Below, in pieces: positions 24,303-32,905 of a stretch of 64,000 bases of DNA. The position numbers were made by a program, and so were the translations under genes. Positions within the stretch are counted from its first letter, which is position 1; each line of letters opens with the position of its first letter. Origin of the DNA: CAYQQK01 sp964420065 (lineage in GTDB: Bacteria; Bacillota; Dethiobacteria; DTU022). Below the pieces are notes generated by a model, which did not search any database, was not told the origin of the DNA, and saw only the letters and a list, made by a program, of their open reading frames with translations. Where the stretch lies: assembly GCA_964420065.1 (NCBI GenBank), contig CAYQQK010000004.1:62001-126000 (forward strand), read 5' to 3'.

Positions 24303-24707
24303 ATGCCCCGGAAACCGTTACGAATTCTGATCGGTAAAGTTGGACTGGACGGCCATGATCGCGGTGCCAAGGTGGTGGCCCGGGCCTTGCGCGAAGCGGG
24401 AATGGAGGTCATCTACACCGGCCTGCGTCAAACCCCGGAACAGGTTGTCGAAACATCTTTGCGGGAAAAGGTCCAACTGATCGGCCTCAGTATCCTTTCC
24501 GGGGCGCACATGCAGTTGCTACCGCCGGTGGTGGAGCTGTTGCGCCAACGGGAGGGGGGTGATATCCTGGTCATTGCGGGAGGAATTATTCCCCCGGAAG
24601 ATATGACGTATTTGAAAAGAACGGGTATCGCCGAAATTTTTACCCCCGGCACCTTTACCGGTGATATTATTGATTTTATCAAGCGGCAGTTTGGCTGTGG
24701 CTGGTAA
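24303..24707 (+). CDS. B12-dependent acyl-CoA mutase, small cobalamin-binding subunit
   Basis: A 134-residue stand-alone B12 domain. LRILIGKVGLDGHDRGAKVV contains the DxHxxG motif whose histidine ligates cobalt from below, and LIGLSILSGAHMQLLP and VIAGGIIPPEDM are the remaining cobalamin contacts. It pairs with the large subunit 74 bases upstream to give a split mutase, as in isobutyryl- and 2-hydroxyisobutyryl-CoA mutases and archaeal methylmalonyl-CoA mutases. The ATG at 24303 follows AAAGGGG; a GTG at 24279 is an alternative. Confidence 0.92.
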   Translation: MPRKPLRILIGKVGLDGHDRGAKVVARALREAGMEVIYTGLRQTPEQVVETSLREKVQLIGLSILSGAHMQLLPPVVELLRQREGGDILVIAGGIIPPEDMTYLKRTGIAEIFTPGTFTGDIIDFIKRQFGCGW

Positions 24708-24765
24708 AATGGGGTGGGCAATTAAACTTGCAATCTACACAGCACCGATCGGGCAGATCGAACGC

Positions 24766-24793
24766 TTGACAAAGGCTTTTTTTATGGTAAAAT
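24766..24793 (+). promoter_or_regulatory. sigma-A promoter of the arginine T-box operon
   Basis: TTGACA (24766-24771), 16 bases, TAAAAT (24788-24793). It stands immediately upstream of the T-box leader, with transcription expected to begin near 24800. Confidence 0.75.
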
Positions 24794-24799
24794 CGTTCT

Positions 24800-25083
24800 A
24801 TATTGGAGAAAGCCCGTGAAGGGGAGAGTAGCCGACGGTGGCGGAAAAGCGATCCGGGGATGGTGTAAGCTCGGACCATGGACCGGCGGTGAAGCGCACC
24901 CCGGAGGCGACGGTTGAAGCCGGTTATGCTATTCACCGCTGCGTAGGCCGTTCCGGTACCCGCCGTTAACGGGACTGCCGCCCGTGCAAAGGGCGGTGGT
25001 ATGAGGGGATCGCCGGCTGGCGGTCAATAAAAGGTGGTACCGCGAGAACAAACCTCTCGTCCTTTTGGACGGGGGTTTTTTTA
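24800..25083 (+). promoter_or_regulatory. T-box riboswitch leader, probable tRNA-Arg sensor
   Basis: The conserved T-box core AAGGTGGTACCGCG is at 25031-25044. It is followed by the terminator stem CTCTCGTCC (25054-25062) with GGACGGGGG (25067-25075) and a T-run to 25082. Stem I carries GAGAGTA on its 5' side. On the 3' side, GAAG-CGC-ACC (24891-24900) places CGC, an arginine codon, at the specifier position, which fits the argCJBD genes downstream. Uncharged tRNA-Arg would stabilise the antiterminator and allow transcription. Confidence 0.92.
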
Positions 25084-25136
25084 TTGGATCAAGGCGGGTA
25101 GCCGAAGCACCCCGCCGGTAGGAAAGGAGAATGCTT

Positions 25137-26177
25137 GTGATCACACCAATTGCTATTCTAGGGGCTACCGGTTACACCGGGTTGGAGTTGATCCGCCTGC
25201 TTAACGGGCACCCTGCTGTCGAAATCGCTTTTATCAGCTCGGAACGCTCGGCCGGGCTTCCGGTAAGCCGGGTTCATCCTCAGCTAACCGGGGTGGTGGA
25301 TCAGATGCTTGAATCATTGGTACCGGACCGGATTCCATCCGGCATCAAACTGGCCTTCCTGGCCTTGCCCCACGGCAGTTCTGCTGCGGTGGTGCCGGAA
25401 TTACTTTCGCGGGGGATCAGTGTGATCGATTTAAGCGCAGATTATCGCTTGAAGGACCCGGCCCTTTACGATCAATGGTACGGCCGTTCCCACCCCGCTC
25501 CCCGGTTGTTGAGCCGGGCCGTGTACGGGTTGCCCGAACTGTATGCCGGGGCGATCAAAGCGGCGGATCTGGTGGCAAACCCCGGTTGCTATTCTACTTC
25601 AGCCTTGTTGGCCCTGGCTCCGCTGGCGGCGCGGAGGCTGGTTGACTGGGGTAGCGTCGTGATCGATGCCAAGTCTGGCGTGTCCGGGGCCGGACGCACG
25701 CCGCGCCAGGCTTTCCATTTTCCCGATTGTACCGAAAATTTGAAAGCGTACCGGATTGAAAAACATCACCACATTCCTGAAATCGAACAGGAACTGGTCG
25801 CCCTGGCGCAAGAGGCGGTTACCATAACCTTTACACCTCACCTGGTGCCGATGGTGCGGGGGATCCTGAGCAGCGTCTACCTGCAGCAGAAATCAGCGCA
25901 AGCCCTGTCTCAGGAAGAACTTTACACGCTTTACGCCGAATTTTACAGCAACTGTCCTTTTGTACGATTACACCGGGAGGTGCTTCCGGAAACGCGGTTG
26001 GTACGGGGCAGCAATTTTTGCGATCTGGCCATACGTCGTGAAGAGCGGACCGGCCGGGTGATTATTTTTGCGGCAATCGACAACCTGGTCAAGGGCGCCT
26101 CGGGACAGGCGGTGCAGAACATGAACCTGATCCTGGGGCTGCCCCAGGAAACGGGGTTATCGCAGATCCCGGCTTGA
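25137..26177 (+). CDS. argC: N-acetyl-gamma-glutamyl-phosphate reductase
   Basis: Third step of arginine synthesis, NADPH-dependent reduction of N-acetylglutamyl phosphate. The 346-residue protein begins at the Rossmann strand (AILGATGYTGLELIRLL) and carries the catalytic cysteine in ADLVANPGCYSTSALLAL. HHHIPEIEQEL near residue 215 is the conserved histidine region, and KGASGQAVQNMNLILG ends the protein. GGAAAGGAG stands seven bases before the GTG at 25137; an ATG at 25131 is only one base from the same site and less likely. It is the first gene under T-box control. Confidence 0.95.
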   Translation: MITPIAILGATGYTGLELIRLLNGHPAVEIAFISSERSAGLPVSRVHPQLTGVVDQMLESLVPDRIPSGIKLAFLALPHGSSAAVVPELLSRGISVIDLSADYRLKDPALYDQWYGRSHPAPRLLSRAVYGLPELYAGAIKAADLVANPGCYSTSALLALAPLAARRLVDWGSVVIDAKSGVSGAGRTPRQAFHFPDCTENLKAYRIEKHHHIPEIEQELVALAQEAVTITFTPHLVPMVRGILSSVYLQQKSAQALSQEELYTLYAEFYSNCPFVRLHREVLPETRLVRGSNFCDLAIRREERTGRVIIFAAIDNLVKGASGQAVQNMNLILGLPQETGLSQIPA

Positions 26178-26215
26178 GCGGAACAATTGATTGCAAGGAA
26201 AGGGTGCAGGTGAAA

Positions 26216-27439
26216 ATGAAAAGCAAAGGCCGGGTCAGCCCGGTTTCGGACGGATCGATCACCACTGTGCCGGGTATCCGTGCCTCCGGAATCCACAGCG
26301 GTTTAAAAAAGGAAAAAGAAGACCTGGCACTGTTCTGTAGTGACACGGAGGCGGTGGCGGCTGGGGTTTTTACCCGCAACCTGGTCCAGGCTGCCCCGGT
26401 ACTCCTCTGTCGCGAGCGGATCGGCCGGCCGGTTCGGGCCATCGTGGTCAACAGCGGCAATGCCAATGCCTGTACCGGGGAAGAGGGGATGCGCAACGCC
26501 CGTGAAATGGCCCGGCTAACCGGGGAAGCTTTGGGGATAACACCGTCGCAAGTACTGGTTTGTTCCACCGGAGTGATCGGCCGGCAGTTGCCCATGCCGG
26601 TAGTCCGCGCCGGGATCGCCCACGCGGCTACGGCGCTTACCAGCGGGCAGGAGGGTGGCCGGGCTGCAGCCAGGGCCATTTTGACAACGGATTTGTTTTC
26701 CAAAGAAGCGGTTTACCGGGTTGACCTGCCCGGCGGATCAACGTTTTACCTGGCCGGCATGGCCAAGGGGGCGGGAATGATCGCACCCGACATGGCAACC
26801 ATGCTCGCCTTCCTTGTAACCGATGCCCAAATATCAAGCACTTTACTCGGGGCCTACTTCCGCCGGGCCGTGGACAACTCATTCAATCTGATCACCGTGG
26901 ATGGTGACACCTCGACCAACGACAGTGCCATCATCCTCGCCAACGGTGTTTCCGGGCTCAAGATCGTCGCCGGTGAGCTCTCCGGGGAACTGTTCCAGGA
27001 AGCTTTGCAACGAGTCTGTCTGGACCTGGCCGGTGCTATTGTTCGGGATGGAGAAGGAACGACCAAGGTCATTGCACTTACCATTAAAGGAGCCCCGGAT
27101 CGCGAGGCCGCCCGGATTTTGGCGATGCGGGTCCTTAATTCGCCTCTGGTAAAGACATCCTTCTATGGCGAAGATGCCAACTGGGGACGCATTTTGAGCG
27201 CCCTTGGTACTGCCGGTATTCAATTTGATCCGTCACTGGTTGACATTTACCTCGGTTCGGTGCAGGTGGCGGCGGCCGGAGCGGAGATTTATTTCAGTGA
27301 AACGGCGGCCCGGGCGGTACTGAGCCGGAAGGAAATCCCGGTCGTGGTGGATCTTAAAGCGGGGGAAACCATTTTAACTGCCTGGGGGGCGGATTTAAGT
27401 CACGATTATGTTTCAATCAACAGTCATTATCGGAGCTAA
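26216..27439 (+). CDS. argJ: bifunctional ornithine acetyltransferase/N-acetylglutamate synthase
   Basis: Transfers the acetyl group from N-acetylornithine to glutamate and, in the bifunctional form, also makes N-acetylglutamate from acetyl-CoA. The 407-residue precursor cleaves itself before the nucleophilic threonine in GAGMIAPDMATMLAFL. Other family features are VNSGNANACTGEEGMRNA, CSTGVIG and DGDTSTNDSAIILANG. The ATG at 26216 follows AAGGAAAGGG; a TTG start at 26174 overlapping argC would add an unconserved tail. Its presence means the cyclic acetyl pathway is used, consistent with no argA or argE nearby. Confidence 0.95.
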   Translation: MKSKGRVSPVSDGSITTVPGIRASGIHSGLKKEKEDLALFCSDTEAVAAGVFTRNLVQAAPVLLCRERIGRPVRAIVVNSGNANACTGEEGMRNAREMARLTGEALGITPSQVLVCSTGVIGRQLPMPVVRAGIAHAATALTSGQEGGRAAARAILTTDLFSKEAVYRVDLPGGSTFYLAGMAKGAGMIAPDMATMLAFLVTDAQISSTLLGAYFRRAVDNSFNLITVDGDTSTNDSAIILANGVSGLKIVAGELSGELFQEALQRVCLDLAGAIVRDGEGTTKVIALTIKGAPDREAARILAMRVLNSPLVKTSFYGEDANWGRILSALGTAGIQFDPSLVDIYLGSVQVAAAGAEIYFSETAARAVLSRKEIPVVVDLKAGETILTAWGADLSHDYVSINSHYRS

Positions 27440-27463
27440 TTCAAGCGGGGGTGGGCGGACAGC

Positions 27464-28366
27464 ATGAACGCAGCGATGTCGGAGCTGGTAAACAAGGCGG
27501 AAATTCTGGTGGAGGCTCTACCGTACATTCGCTCCTTCGCCGGTCATTATTTTGTGATCAAATATGGCGGGCAGGCCATGGTCAATGAGGCACTAAAAGC
27601 TGCCGTAACCGTGGATCTCGTTTTGCTGAAATATATCGGGATCAAACCGATCCTGGTGCATGGCGGGGGTAGCGAGATCAATCGGATGATGGAAATGTTG
27701 GGCAAAAAGCCGCATTTTGTGAACGGCTTGCGCGTGACCGACGACGAAACCATGGAGATCGTTGAAATGGTGCTCCAGGGTAAAGTTAATCGCCAGATTG
27801 TCGGCCTGATCAACCAGGGAGGGGGTAAGGCGGTGGGTCTTAGCGGCAGGGATGCCGGACTTTTTCAGGCGCGGCGCAAGGGGCTGCAGCCGGTGCCCGG
27901 GGGAGAACCCGACAAACGGGTAGATCTGGGACGGGTCGGCGAAATTACCACGGTGGATCCTGAACTGATCTATCACCTCTCCGACAACGGTTATATTCCC
28001 GTTGTTTCGTGCATCGCCCAGGGACCGGTTGGGGAAAGCCTGAATGTCAATGCCGACCATGTTGCCGCAGCCCTGGCCGTGGCGTTGCAGGCAAAAAAAC
28101 TGCTTCTACTGACCGATGTCGAGGGGATCTATCGCACCGGGGAGGGTTCCGGACGAGTTTTCCTTTCGTCCTTGCGAGAAGCGGAAGCACGGCAGATGAT
28201 CGCGAGCGGCGTCATTAACGGGGGGATGATTCCCAAGGTCGAGTCCTGTTTGGATGCGCTGGCCGAGGGAGTATCACGGACCCACATTATTGACGGACGG
28301 GTACCCCATTCCATGCTCCTTGAAGTCTTTACCGACCGGGGCGTTGGGACCATGGTCACCCGGTAA
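27464..28366 (+). CDS. argB: acetylglutamate kinase
   Basis: Phosphorylates N-acetylglutamate, the usual arginine-feedback step. The 300-residue protein has the amino-acid-kinase fold: FVIKYGGQAMVN, VHGGGSEINRMM, FVNGLRVTDDETMEIVEMVL and the C-terminal nucleotide-binding LLLTDVEGIY. The sequence NKAEILVEALPYIRSFAGHYF forms the N-terminal helix of the arginine-sensitive hexameric type. The start is the ATG at 27464; a second in-frame ATG lies four codons on. Confidence 0.96.
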   Translation: MNAAMSELVNKAEILVEALPYIRSFAGHYFVIKYGGQAMVNEALKAAVTVDLVLLKYIGIKPILVHGGGSEINRMMEMLGKKPHFVNGLRVTDDETMEIVEMVLQGKVNRQIVGLINQGGGKAVGLSGRDAGLFQARRKGLQPVPGGEPDKRVDLGRVGEITTVDPELIYHLSDNGYIPVVSCIAQGPVGESLNVNADHVAAALAVALQAKKLLLLTDVEGIYRTGEGSGRVFLSSLREAEARQMIASGVINGGMIPKVESCLDALAEGVSRTHIIDGRVPHSMLLEVFTDRGVGTMVTR

Positions 28367-28443
28367 AACGGGCGGGCGGGGCAAAGCGGTAATATCGAGA
28401 AAGGTTTTCAAGGAAAACAGAAAAGAAAGAAGGGAAGACGATC

Positions 28444-29658
28444 ATGCCTGCCACGGAAAAATTGGAATCCCGTTACATCGTGAATACGTATAACCGCCGG
28501 CCCGGGATCAACCTGGCGGTGGACCGGGGCAAAGGTTCTTTTATCTGGGACGAAAAAAACCGCCGCTACCTTGACCTGGTGGGGGGGTTGGCAGTAAATG
28601 TAATCGGCCACTGTCACCCGGCGGTGGTGGAGGCGGTCCAGGATCAGGTGGCGCGCCTGATTCATACCTCGAACCTTTACTACACCGTTCCCCAGGTCCG
28701 TTTGGCAAAGCTCCTGGTCGAAAACTCGGCCGGGGATCGGGTTTTTTTCGGCAACAGCGGGGCCGAAGCCAATGAAGCGGCAATCAAGATCACCCGCAAG
28801 TATAACCGTGCCCGGGGGCAAAACCGCTACAAAATTATCACTGCTTACCGTTCTTTTCACGGGCGGACCCTCGCGACCGTAACCGCGACCGGCCAGACCA
28901 GGTACCAGCAAGGGTTTGAACCGCTGATGGAGGGTTTCGCCTACGCTCAATTCAACGATCTCGATTCTTTTGCCGCCCTGGTCGACCAGGAAACCGCTGC
29001 GATCATGATCGAGCCGGTGCAAGGTGAGGGCGGGGTTTATGTAGCCGGGGAGGATTTCATGCATGGGTTACGCGAACTGTGTGACCGCGAAGGGCTGCTC
29101 CTCATTTTTGATGAGGTCCAGTGCGGCATGGGACGGACGGGTTGGTTATGGGCCTACGAGCGTTTTGGTGTGGAACCCGATCTATTGACCACGGCCAAGG
29201 GCCTGGGCGGGGGGCTGCCGATCGGGGTGATGCTGGCCCGAGAGGAGATTGCCGCCGCTTTCAAACCCGGTGACCATGCTTCAACCTTCGGCGGCAACCC
29301 GGTTGCATGTCATGCCGCCTGCGCGGTATTGCAGGTGCTGTTGGAAACGGGTTTTCTTGAAGAAGTGCGCGCGAAGGGACTTCTTTGGGAAAAAGAAATA
29401 AATCGCTTTGTCCGGCTTTTCCCGGATCTAATTTTGGAAGGACGGGGTATAGGCCTGATCTCCGCTCTGGATTTGCACCGGCCGGTTGCCGTAGCAGTAC
29501 AGCAGCATTGTCAGAAGGCAGGGGTACTTGTTAACGCCATCAGCGAGTCCATTCTGCGCTTTTTACCGCCGCTCACAATCACTGTCGCGGAAATGGAATT
29601 GGGCTTGCAGGCCCTGGAGGATGCATTACGAGAAGCGGCGGCCGGTAAAACGGTATAG
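28444..29658 (+). CDS. argD: acetylornithine aminotransferase
   Basis: A class III PLP aminotransferase that makes N-acetylornithine from the semialdehyde and glutamate; it may also serve as succinyl-DAP transaminase. The 404-residue enzyme shows FFGNSGAEANEAAIK, SFHGRTL, EPVQGEGGV, IFDEVQCGMGRTG and the PLP lysine in TTAKGLGGGLPIG. The family length and the argC-J-B-D order support the name. It lacks any fused reductase, unlike the other class III transaminase in this window at 9873-12527. Confidence 0.95.
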   Translation: MPATEKLESRYIVNTYNRRPGINLAVDRGKGSFIWDEKNRRYLDLVGGLAVNVIGHCHPAVVEAVQDQVARLIHTSNLYYTVPQVRLAKLLVENSAGDRVFFGNSGAEANEAAIKITRKYNRARGQNRYKIITAYRSFHGRTLATVTATGQTRYQQGFEPLMEGFAYAQFNDLDSFAALVDQETAAIMIEPVQGEGGVYVAGEDFMHGLRELCDREGLLLIFDEVQCGMGRTGWLWAYERFGVEPDLLTTAKGLGGGLPIGVMLAREEIAAAFKPGDHASTFGGNPVACHAACAVLQVLLETGFLEEVRAKGLLWEKEINRFVRLFPDLILEGRGIGLISALDLHRPVAVAVQQHCQKAGVLVNAISESILRFLPPLTITVAEMELGLQALEDALREAAAGKTV

Positions 29659-29687
29659 GCGGGGGGGCGGAACCCCGCCCCCCCGCC
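29658..29687. terminator. very GC-rich hairpin between convergent genes
   Basis: GGCGGGGGGGCGG (29658-29670) pairs with CCGCCCCCCCGCC (29675-29687) over 13 positions, closing a four-base loop. It begins on the last base of the argD stop codon. No T-run follows on either strand, but its place between convergent argD and the DUF456 gene suggests a bidirectional end-of-transcript element. Confidence 0.55.
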
Positions 29688-29712
29688 GGGGTATGCTTTC
29701 ATCCTTGGCACG

Positions 29713-30198
29713 TTATATCGCCCGGAGAGCAAAGATAAACCAGGCCAGCATGATCAGTTCCAGGAATAGTTTCAACGGAATCCCCCCCAAAAATCCGATG
29801 ACGGCCCCGAGGCCGGAGCGCCATGCCTGTTCCGGATGGCGGCCAAAAAATAGTTCGGCCAGAAAAGCACCGGCAAATGGACCGATCAGCAGGCCGGGCA
29901 AGTTGAAAAGAATCACACCCGCCACCAGCCCCAGCGCCGCCCCTACCGGGGCCGCCTTCGACCCGCCGCTGTAACGGCTGCCCAGAGCGGTGGCCAGGTA
30001 ATCGATTCCCATCACGGCGGCCACGATCAGGCCCTGGCCGGCAAAAAACCTGATGGGAAGACCCTGAAAATCGGTGATCAGGCCGTAAAACAGCATGCCC
30101 GCCCAGATCAGGGGCGCTCCGGGGATAACCGGAAGCAGGGTACCGGCCAGGCCAAGCAAAAAGCAGGCAACAGCAACGACAACAGCCAGAATATCCAT
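29713..30198 (-). CDS. DUF456 family membrane protein
   Basis: A 161-residue integral-membrane protein with about four to five hydrophobic segments and the pattern GTLLPVIPGAPLIWAGMLFYG near the N-terminus. GFLGGIPLKLFLELIMLAWFIF lies at the C-terminus. Glycine-rich helices with a central DYLATALGSRYSGGSKAAPVGAALG are typical of DUF456, a family of unknown function. I chose the ATG at 30198, behind GGGGGGAAATGGG, over a longer frame beginning at 30267 because the membrane segment starts immediately. Confidence 0.8.
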   Translation of the reverse strand: MDILAVVVAVACFLLGLAGTLLPVIPGAPLIWAGMLFYGLITDFQGLPIRFFAGQGLIVAAVMGIDYLATALGSRYSGGSKAAPVGAALGLVAGVILFNLPGLLIGPFAGAFLAELFFGRHPEQAWRSGLGAVIGFLGGIPLKLFLELIMLAWFIFALRAI

Positions 30199-30323
30199 CC
30201 CATTTCCCCCCGGCGGTGGCAAAAACCCTACCTTTTCGATCATAGTCATTTGCCGTGCGCGGTTCAAGCCCCTGTTACATGGTATAATCTTCGTAGAGAA
30301 AAGTTCGAAGGGAGAGGACTTTG

Positions 30324-31394
30324 ATGCGGGCCATGGTTCTGGCCGCCGGGCTGGGGACCCGTCTGCGGCCGTTAACCAATTATGTTTCCAAGCCGATGGT
30401 CCAAATGGCCGGAAAACCCTGTCTAGAACATACCCTGTCCCTGTTGCACAAGTATGGTTTTAAAGACCTGGTAATCAACCTGCACTACAAACCGGAGCTG
30501 ATCCGGGAATATTTCCGGTCCGGGCGAGATTTTGGGATACGCATTACTTATTCCCTGGAAAAAGAGCTCCTGGGTACGGCCGGGGGCATGAAAAAGGTGG
30601 AGCCCTTTTTCGGTGGCAAAACAGTCCTGGTGATCAGCGGCGATGCCTTGACCGATCTGAACCTTCTGCAGTTCTACCGTTTCCATAAAGAGAAGGGTGC
30701 GCTGGCTACGCTGGCTTTAAAAGAAGTAGCCGATCCGACCAAATATGGTGTGGTCATGTTGACTGAGCGGAAGGCAATTACGGTTTTTCAGGAAAAACCT
30801 GTCGCGGGTCAAGCAATCAGCAACCTGGCCAACACCGGAATTTACCTTTTTGAACCTGCCATTTTCAAATATATTCCCGTGGATGCCTTTTCGGATTTTG
30901 GACGACAAATATTCCCACTTTTGCTTGAACGGGGCGAAACGGTGATGGGGTACCCCATGCGCGAATATTGGTGCGACATCGGTGATCTTGCCGTATACCG
31001 GGAGGCGCACTACGACATGCTGACCGGCCTGGTTGAAGTGGTGATTCCCGGGAAGCGGTTTGAATCGAATATCTGGCTGGGCCGGCGCCCCGATATTCAT
31101 CCCAAAGCTACCATTGTCGGACCGGTGATTATCGGGGATGATTGCGTGATCGAGAAGAAGGCGCAGGTTTTTGGGCCCGTGGCCCTGGGCCGGAAAACTG
31201 TAGTGGGTGAAGGTGCGGTAATCAAACGGGGTATTTACTGGGACGGCGCCCGGATCGGCCGCGGGGCCCACCTGGTTGACTGTATCGCCGGGGAAAACTG
31301 TCGCGTGGCGGGAGGCCTGTTTCTGGAGGAAAAGGTGCTGGAAGGAGAGTTTTTACGCGGGATAGACCAAAGCGCCGCCACAAAAACCCGTTAA
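30324..31394 (+). CDS. sugar-1-phosphate nucleotidyltransferase with left-handed beta-helix domain
   Basis: Activates a sugar phosphate to an NDP-sugar for cell-envelope polysaccharide. The 356-residue protein begins MRAMVLAAGLGTRLRPLT with K at SKPMVQMAGKP, the nucleotidyltransferase signature, and has SGDALTDLNL as the metal-binding aspartate region. The C-terminal third (from about 245) contains hexapeptide repeats (IHPKATIVGPVIIGDDCVIE), giving the two-domain layout of mannose-1-phosphate guanylyltransferase and GlmU/RmlA relatives. The sugar and nucleotide cannot be decided from sequence alone. The ATG at 30324 follows GGGAGAGGAC. Confidence 0.85.
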   Translation: MRAMVLAAGLGTRLRPLTNYVSKPMVQMAGKPCLEHTLSLLHKYGFKDLVINLHYKPELIREYFRSGRDFGIRITYSLEKELLGTAGGMKKVEPFFGGKTVLVISGDALTDLNLLQFYRFHKEKGALATLALKEVADPTKYGVVMLTERKAITVFQEKPVAGQAISNLANTGIYLFEPAIFKYIPVDAFSDFGRQIFPLLLERGETVMGYPMREYWCDIGDLAVYREAHYDMLTGLVEVVIPGKRFESNIWLGRRPDIHPKATIVGPVIIGDDCVIEKKAQVFGPVALGRKTVVGEGAVIKRGIYWDGARIGRGAHLVDCIAGENCRVAGGLFLEEKVLEGEFLRGIDQSAATKTR

Positions 31395-31468
31395 AAAGGC
31401 AAGCAAGGGGCAGCAGCAGCATAAATATTGATCAAGACGAGTTTTTTATTTACCCGGGAGGGGTTTTG

Positions 31469-31885
31469 ATGCGTGTTGTTGCCGCCTGCACCGCGACGGT
31501 ATTGCTGGCCGGCTTGTTCTCCCTCGTGGTGTTGCTGCAGGGCTGTTTTCTCCACCGGGATTTGGATCCGCAGGCGACCCCCGCCGGCGTGGTGGAGAAC
31601 TTTTTTCAGGCTTTTCAGGAAAAAGATTTTGAGAAGATGCTCAACTTGCACCTGGAACGGAACCTGAGCCCGGAGGATCGGGATTTCCTGGAGCGACTGG
31701 CTGAACTGGTAGAAATAACGAGTGTTACCGTGACCGGGGTAGAGCAGCTCGGCCCGGACGAAGCTCTGGTCAACGTTGAGATCGCCCTGGTTATTTTCGG
31801 GCGGGAAAGCACCGAGAACGGGCTTTACCGGGTGATCTGCCGTAACGGGACCTGGTCCATGGCCGGGGAACCGGTTTTGCCTTGA
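31469..31885 (+). CDS. putative lipoprotein with NTF2-like domain
   Basis: A 138-residue protein with a signal peptide and lipobox (LLAGLFSLVVLLQGC). A mature part beginning ATPAGVVENFFQAFQEKDFEKML is the helix pattern of NTF2/SnoaL-like or DUF4878 domains, followed by four strands ending in NGTWSMAGEPVLP. It is likely exported and membrane-anchored; the ligand is unknown. GGGAGGGG precedes the ATG. Confidence 0.75.
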   Translation: MRVVAACTATVLLAGLFSLVVLLQGCFLHRDLDPQATPAGVVENFFQAFQEKDFEKMLNLHLERNLSPEDRDFLERLAELVEITSVTVTGVEQLGPDEALVNVEIALVIFGRESTENGLYRVICRNGTWSMAGEPVLP

Positions 31886-32031
31886 CCACTGCCGTTTCTG
31901 CCAGGAGCTACCCTCTTCGGTCCTTTCGCGGGCCGGTTATGCTTGTGACACGCCGCCGCGCACGGCGGTTGAGTTTGACTGCCCGTTGGGGTATACTGAG
32001 CTTAAGGTGCCGGGTGGAAAGAGGGTGTGCC

Positions 32032-32502
32032 ATGATACCGGTAAAGGTAAGGGATGTTGTTCTGGATCAGGTCCAGAACCCTCTTTTACTGCTGGTGGAT
32101 CTTGAAGAGACCATGGTTTTACCGATCGGCATCGGTTTTTGGGAGGCCCAGGCGATCATTCTCAAATTGCAAGGCCATATTACTCCCCGGCCGATGACCC
32201 ATGATCTGTTCAAATCCTTCTGTGGCCACCTCGGGGTGAAGGTCCAAAAAGTAGTGATCTGCAACATCAAAGAAAGCACTTTTTTTGCCGAAATCGGTTT
32301 GAAGAATACGGATGGTCATGAAATTGTGCTTGATGCCCGTCCCAGTGATGCGGTGGCCCTGGCCCTGACGGTGGGTTGTCCGATCTTCATGGCCCGCAAA
32401 GTTGTTCCCTATACCGTATCGATCAAGGATCTGGTAACCGCGCAGGAGGATGATCCCGATCAGTTCGGGGAACCCGATGAGGGTGGGCCGCACCTGCACT
32501 GA
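32032..32502 (+). CDS. bifunctional nuclease (BFN/DUF151) family protein
   Basis: A 156-residue cytosolic protein. MIPVKVRDVVLDQVQNPLLLL, VLPIGIGFWEAQAI, RPMTHDLFKSF and LDARPSDAVALAL are the DUF151 signature; the last motif holds the acidic residues proposed for catalysis. Family members are found across bacteria and plants, with reported DNase and RNase activity. The ATG at 32032 follows AAAGAGGG. Frames extending upstream to 31882 are rejected because the conserved domain begins at this methionine. Confidence 0.9.
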   Translation: MIPVKVRDVVLDQVQNPLLLLVDLEETMVLPIGIGFWEAQAIILKLQGHITPRPMTHDLFKSFCGHLGVKVQKVVICNIKESTFFAEIGLKNTDGHEIVLDARPSDAVALALTVGCPIFMARKVVPYTVSIKDLVTAQEDDPDQFGEPDEGGPHLH

Positions 32503-32529
32503 ACCGGACGGGTTGCGGGGGGTGCCGCC

Positions 32530-32811
32530 ATGCGCGTAGCCATTTTGAAACTGGATCTGCACCTGCCGGAAGCCGGATCCCTGAAAAATAAGCGGCGGAT
32601 CTTGCAGGGACTGATCCGGCGCCTGCGGAATCGGTTCAACCTTTCGGTAAGCGAGGTCAAATTTCAGGATTACTGGCAGCGTTCCCAACTCGGCCTGGCC
32701 ATCGTTTGCACCAGTGAAACCACGGCCCGGCAGGCGTCTCAACGAATTCTGTCCTATATTGAAGAGAAGGAGCAGCTCGAAGTTATCGGTTATTGTGTGG
32801 ATATTGTATAA
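32530..32811 (+). CDS. DUF503 family protein
   Basis: A 93-residue protein beginning MRVAILKLDLHLPEAGSLKNKR, typical of DUF503 (YlxP-like). GLIRRLRNRFNLSVSEV and YIEEKEQLEVIGY form the rest of the alpha/beta domain. The family is small and often sits near translation genes, with no settled function. GGGGGGTGCCGCC precedes the ATG. Confidence 0.9.
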   Translation: MRVAILKLDLHLPEAGSLKNKRRILQGLIRRLRNRFNLSVSEVKFQDYWQRSQLGLAIVCTSETTARQASQRILSYIEEKEQLEVIGYCVDIV

Positions 32812-32905
32812 GGGGACCGGGATCACGGCCCCTTACTTGCTTTTTAAATCTCCCCATGTTCCATGGTGCTTCTGTTTTACCCCGTGCCGGGAGGACGATG
32901 CAGGA

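Noticed and set aside
28408..29064. Minus-strand open frames over argD and the arg operon.
   Set aside because: All are shadows of well-identified plus-strand arginine genes.
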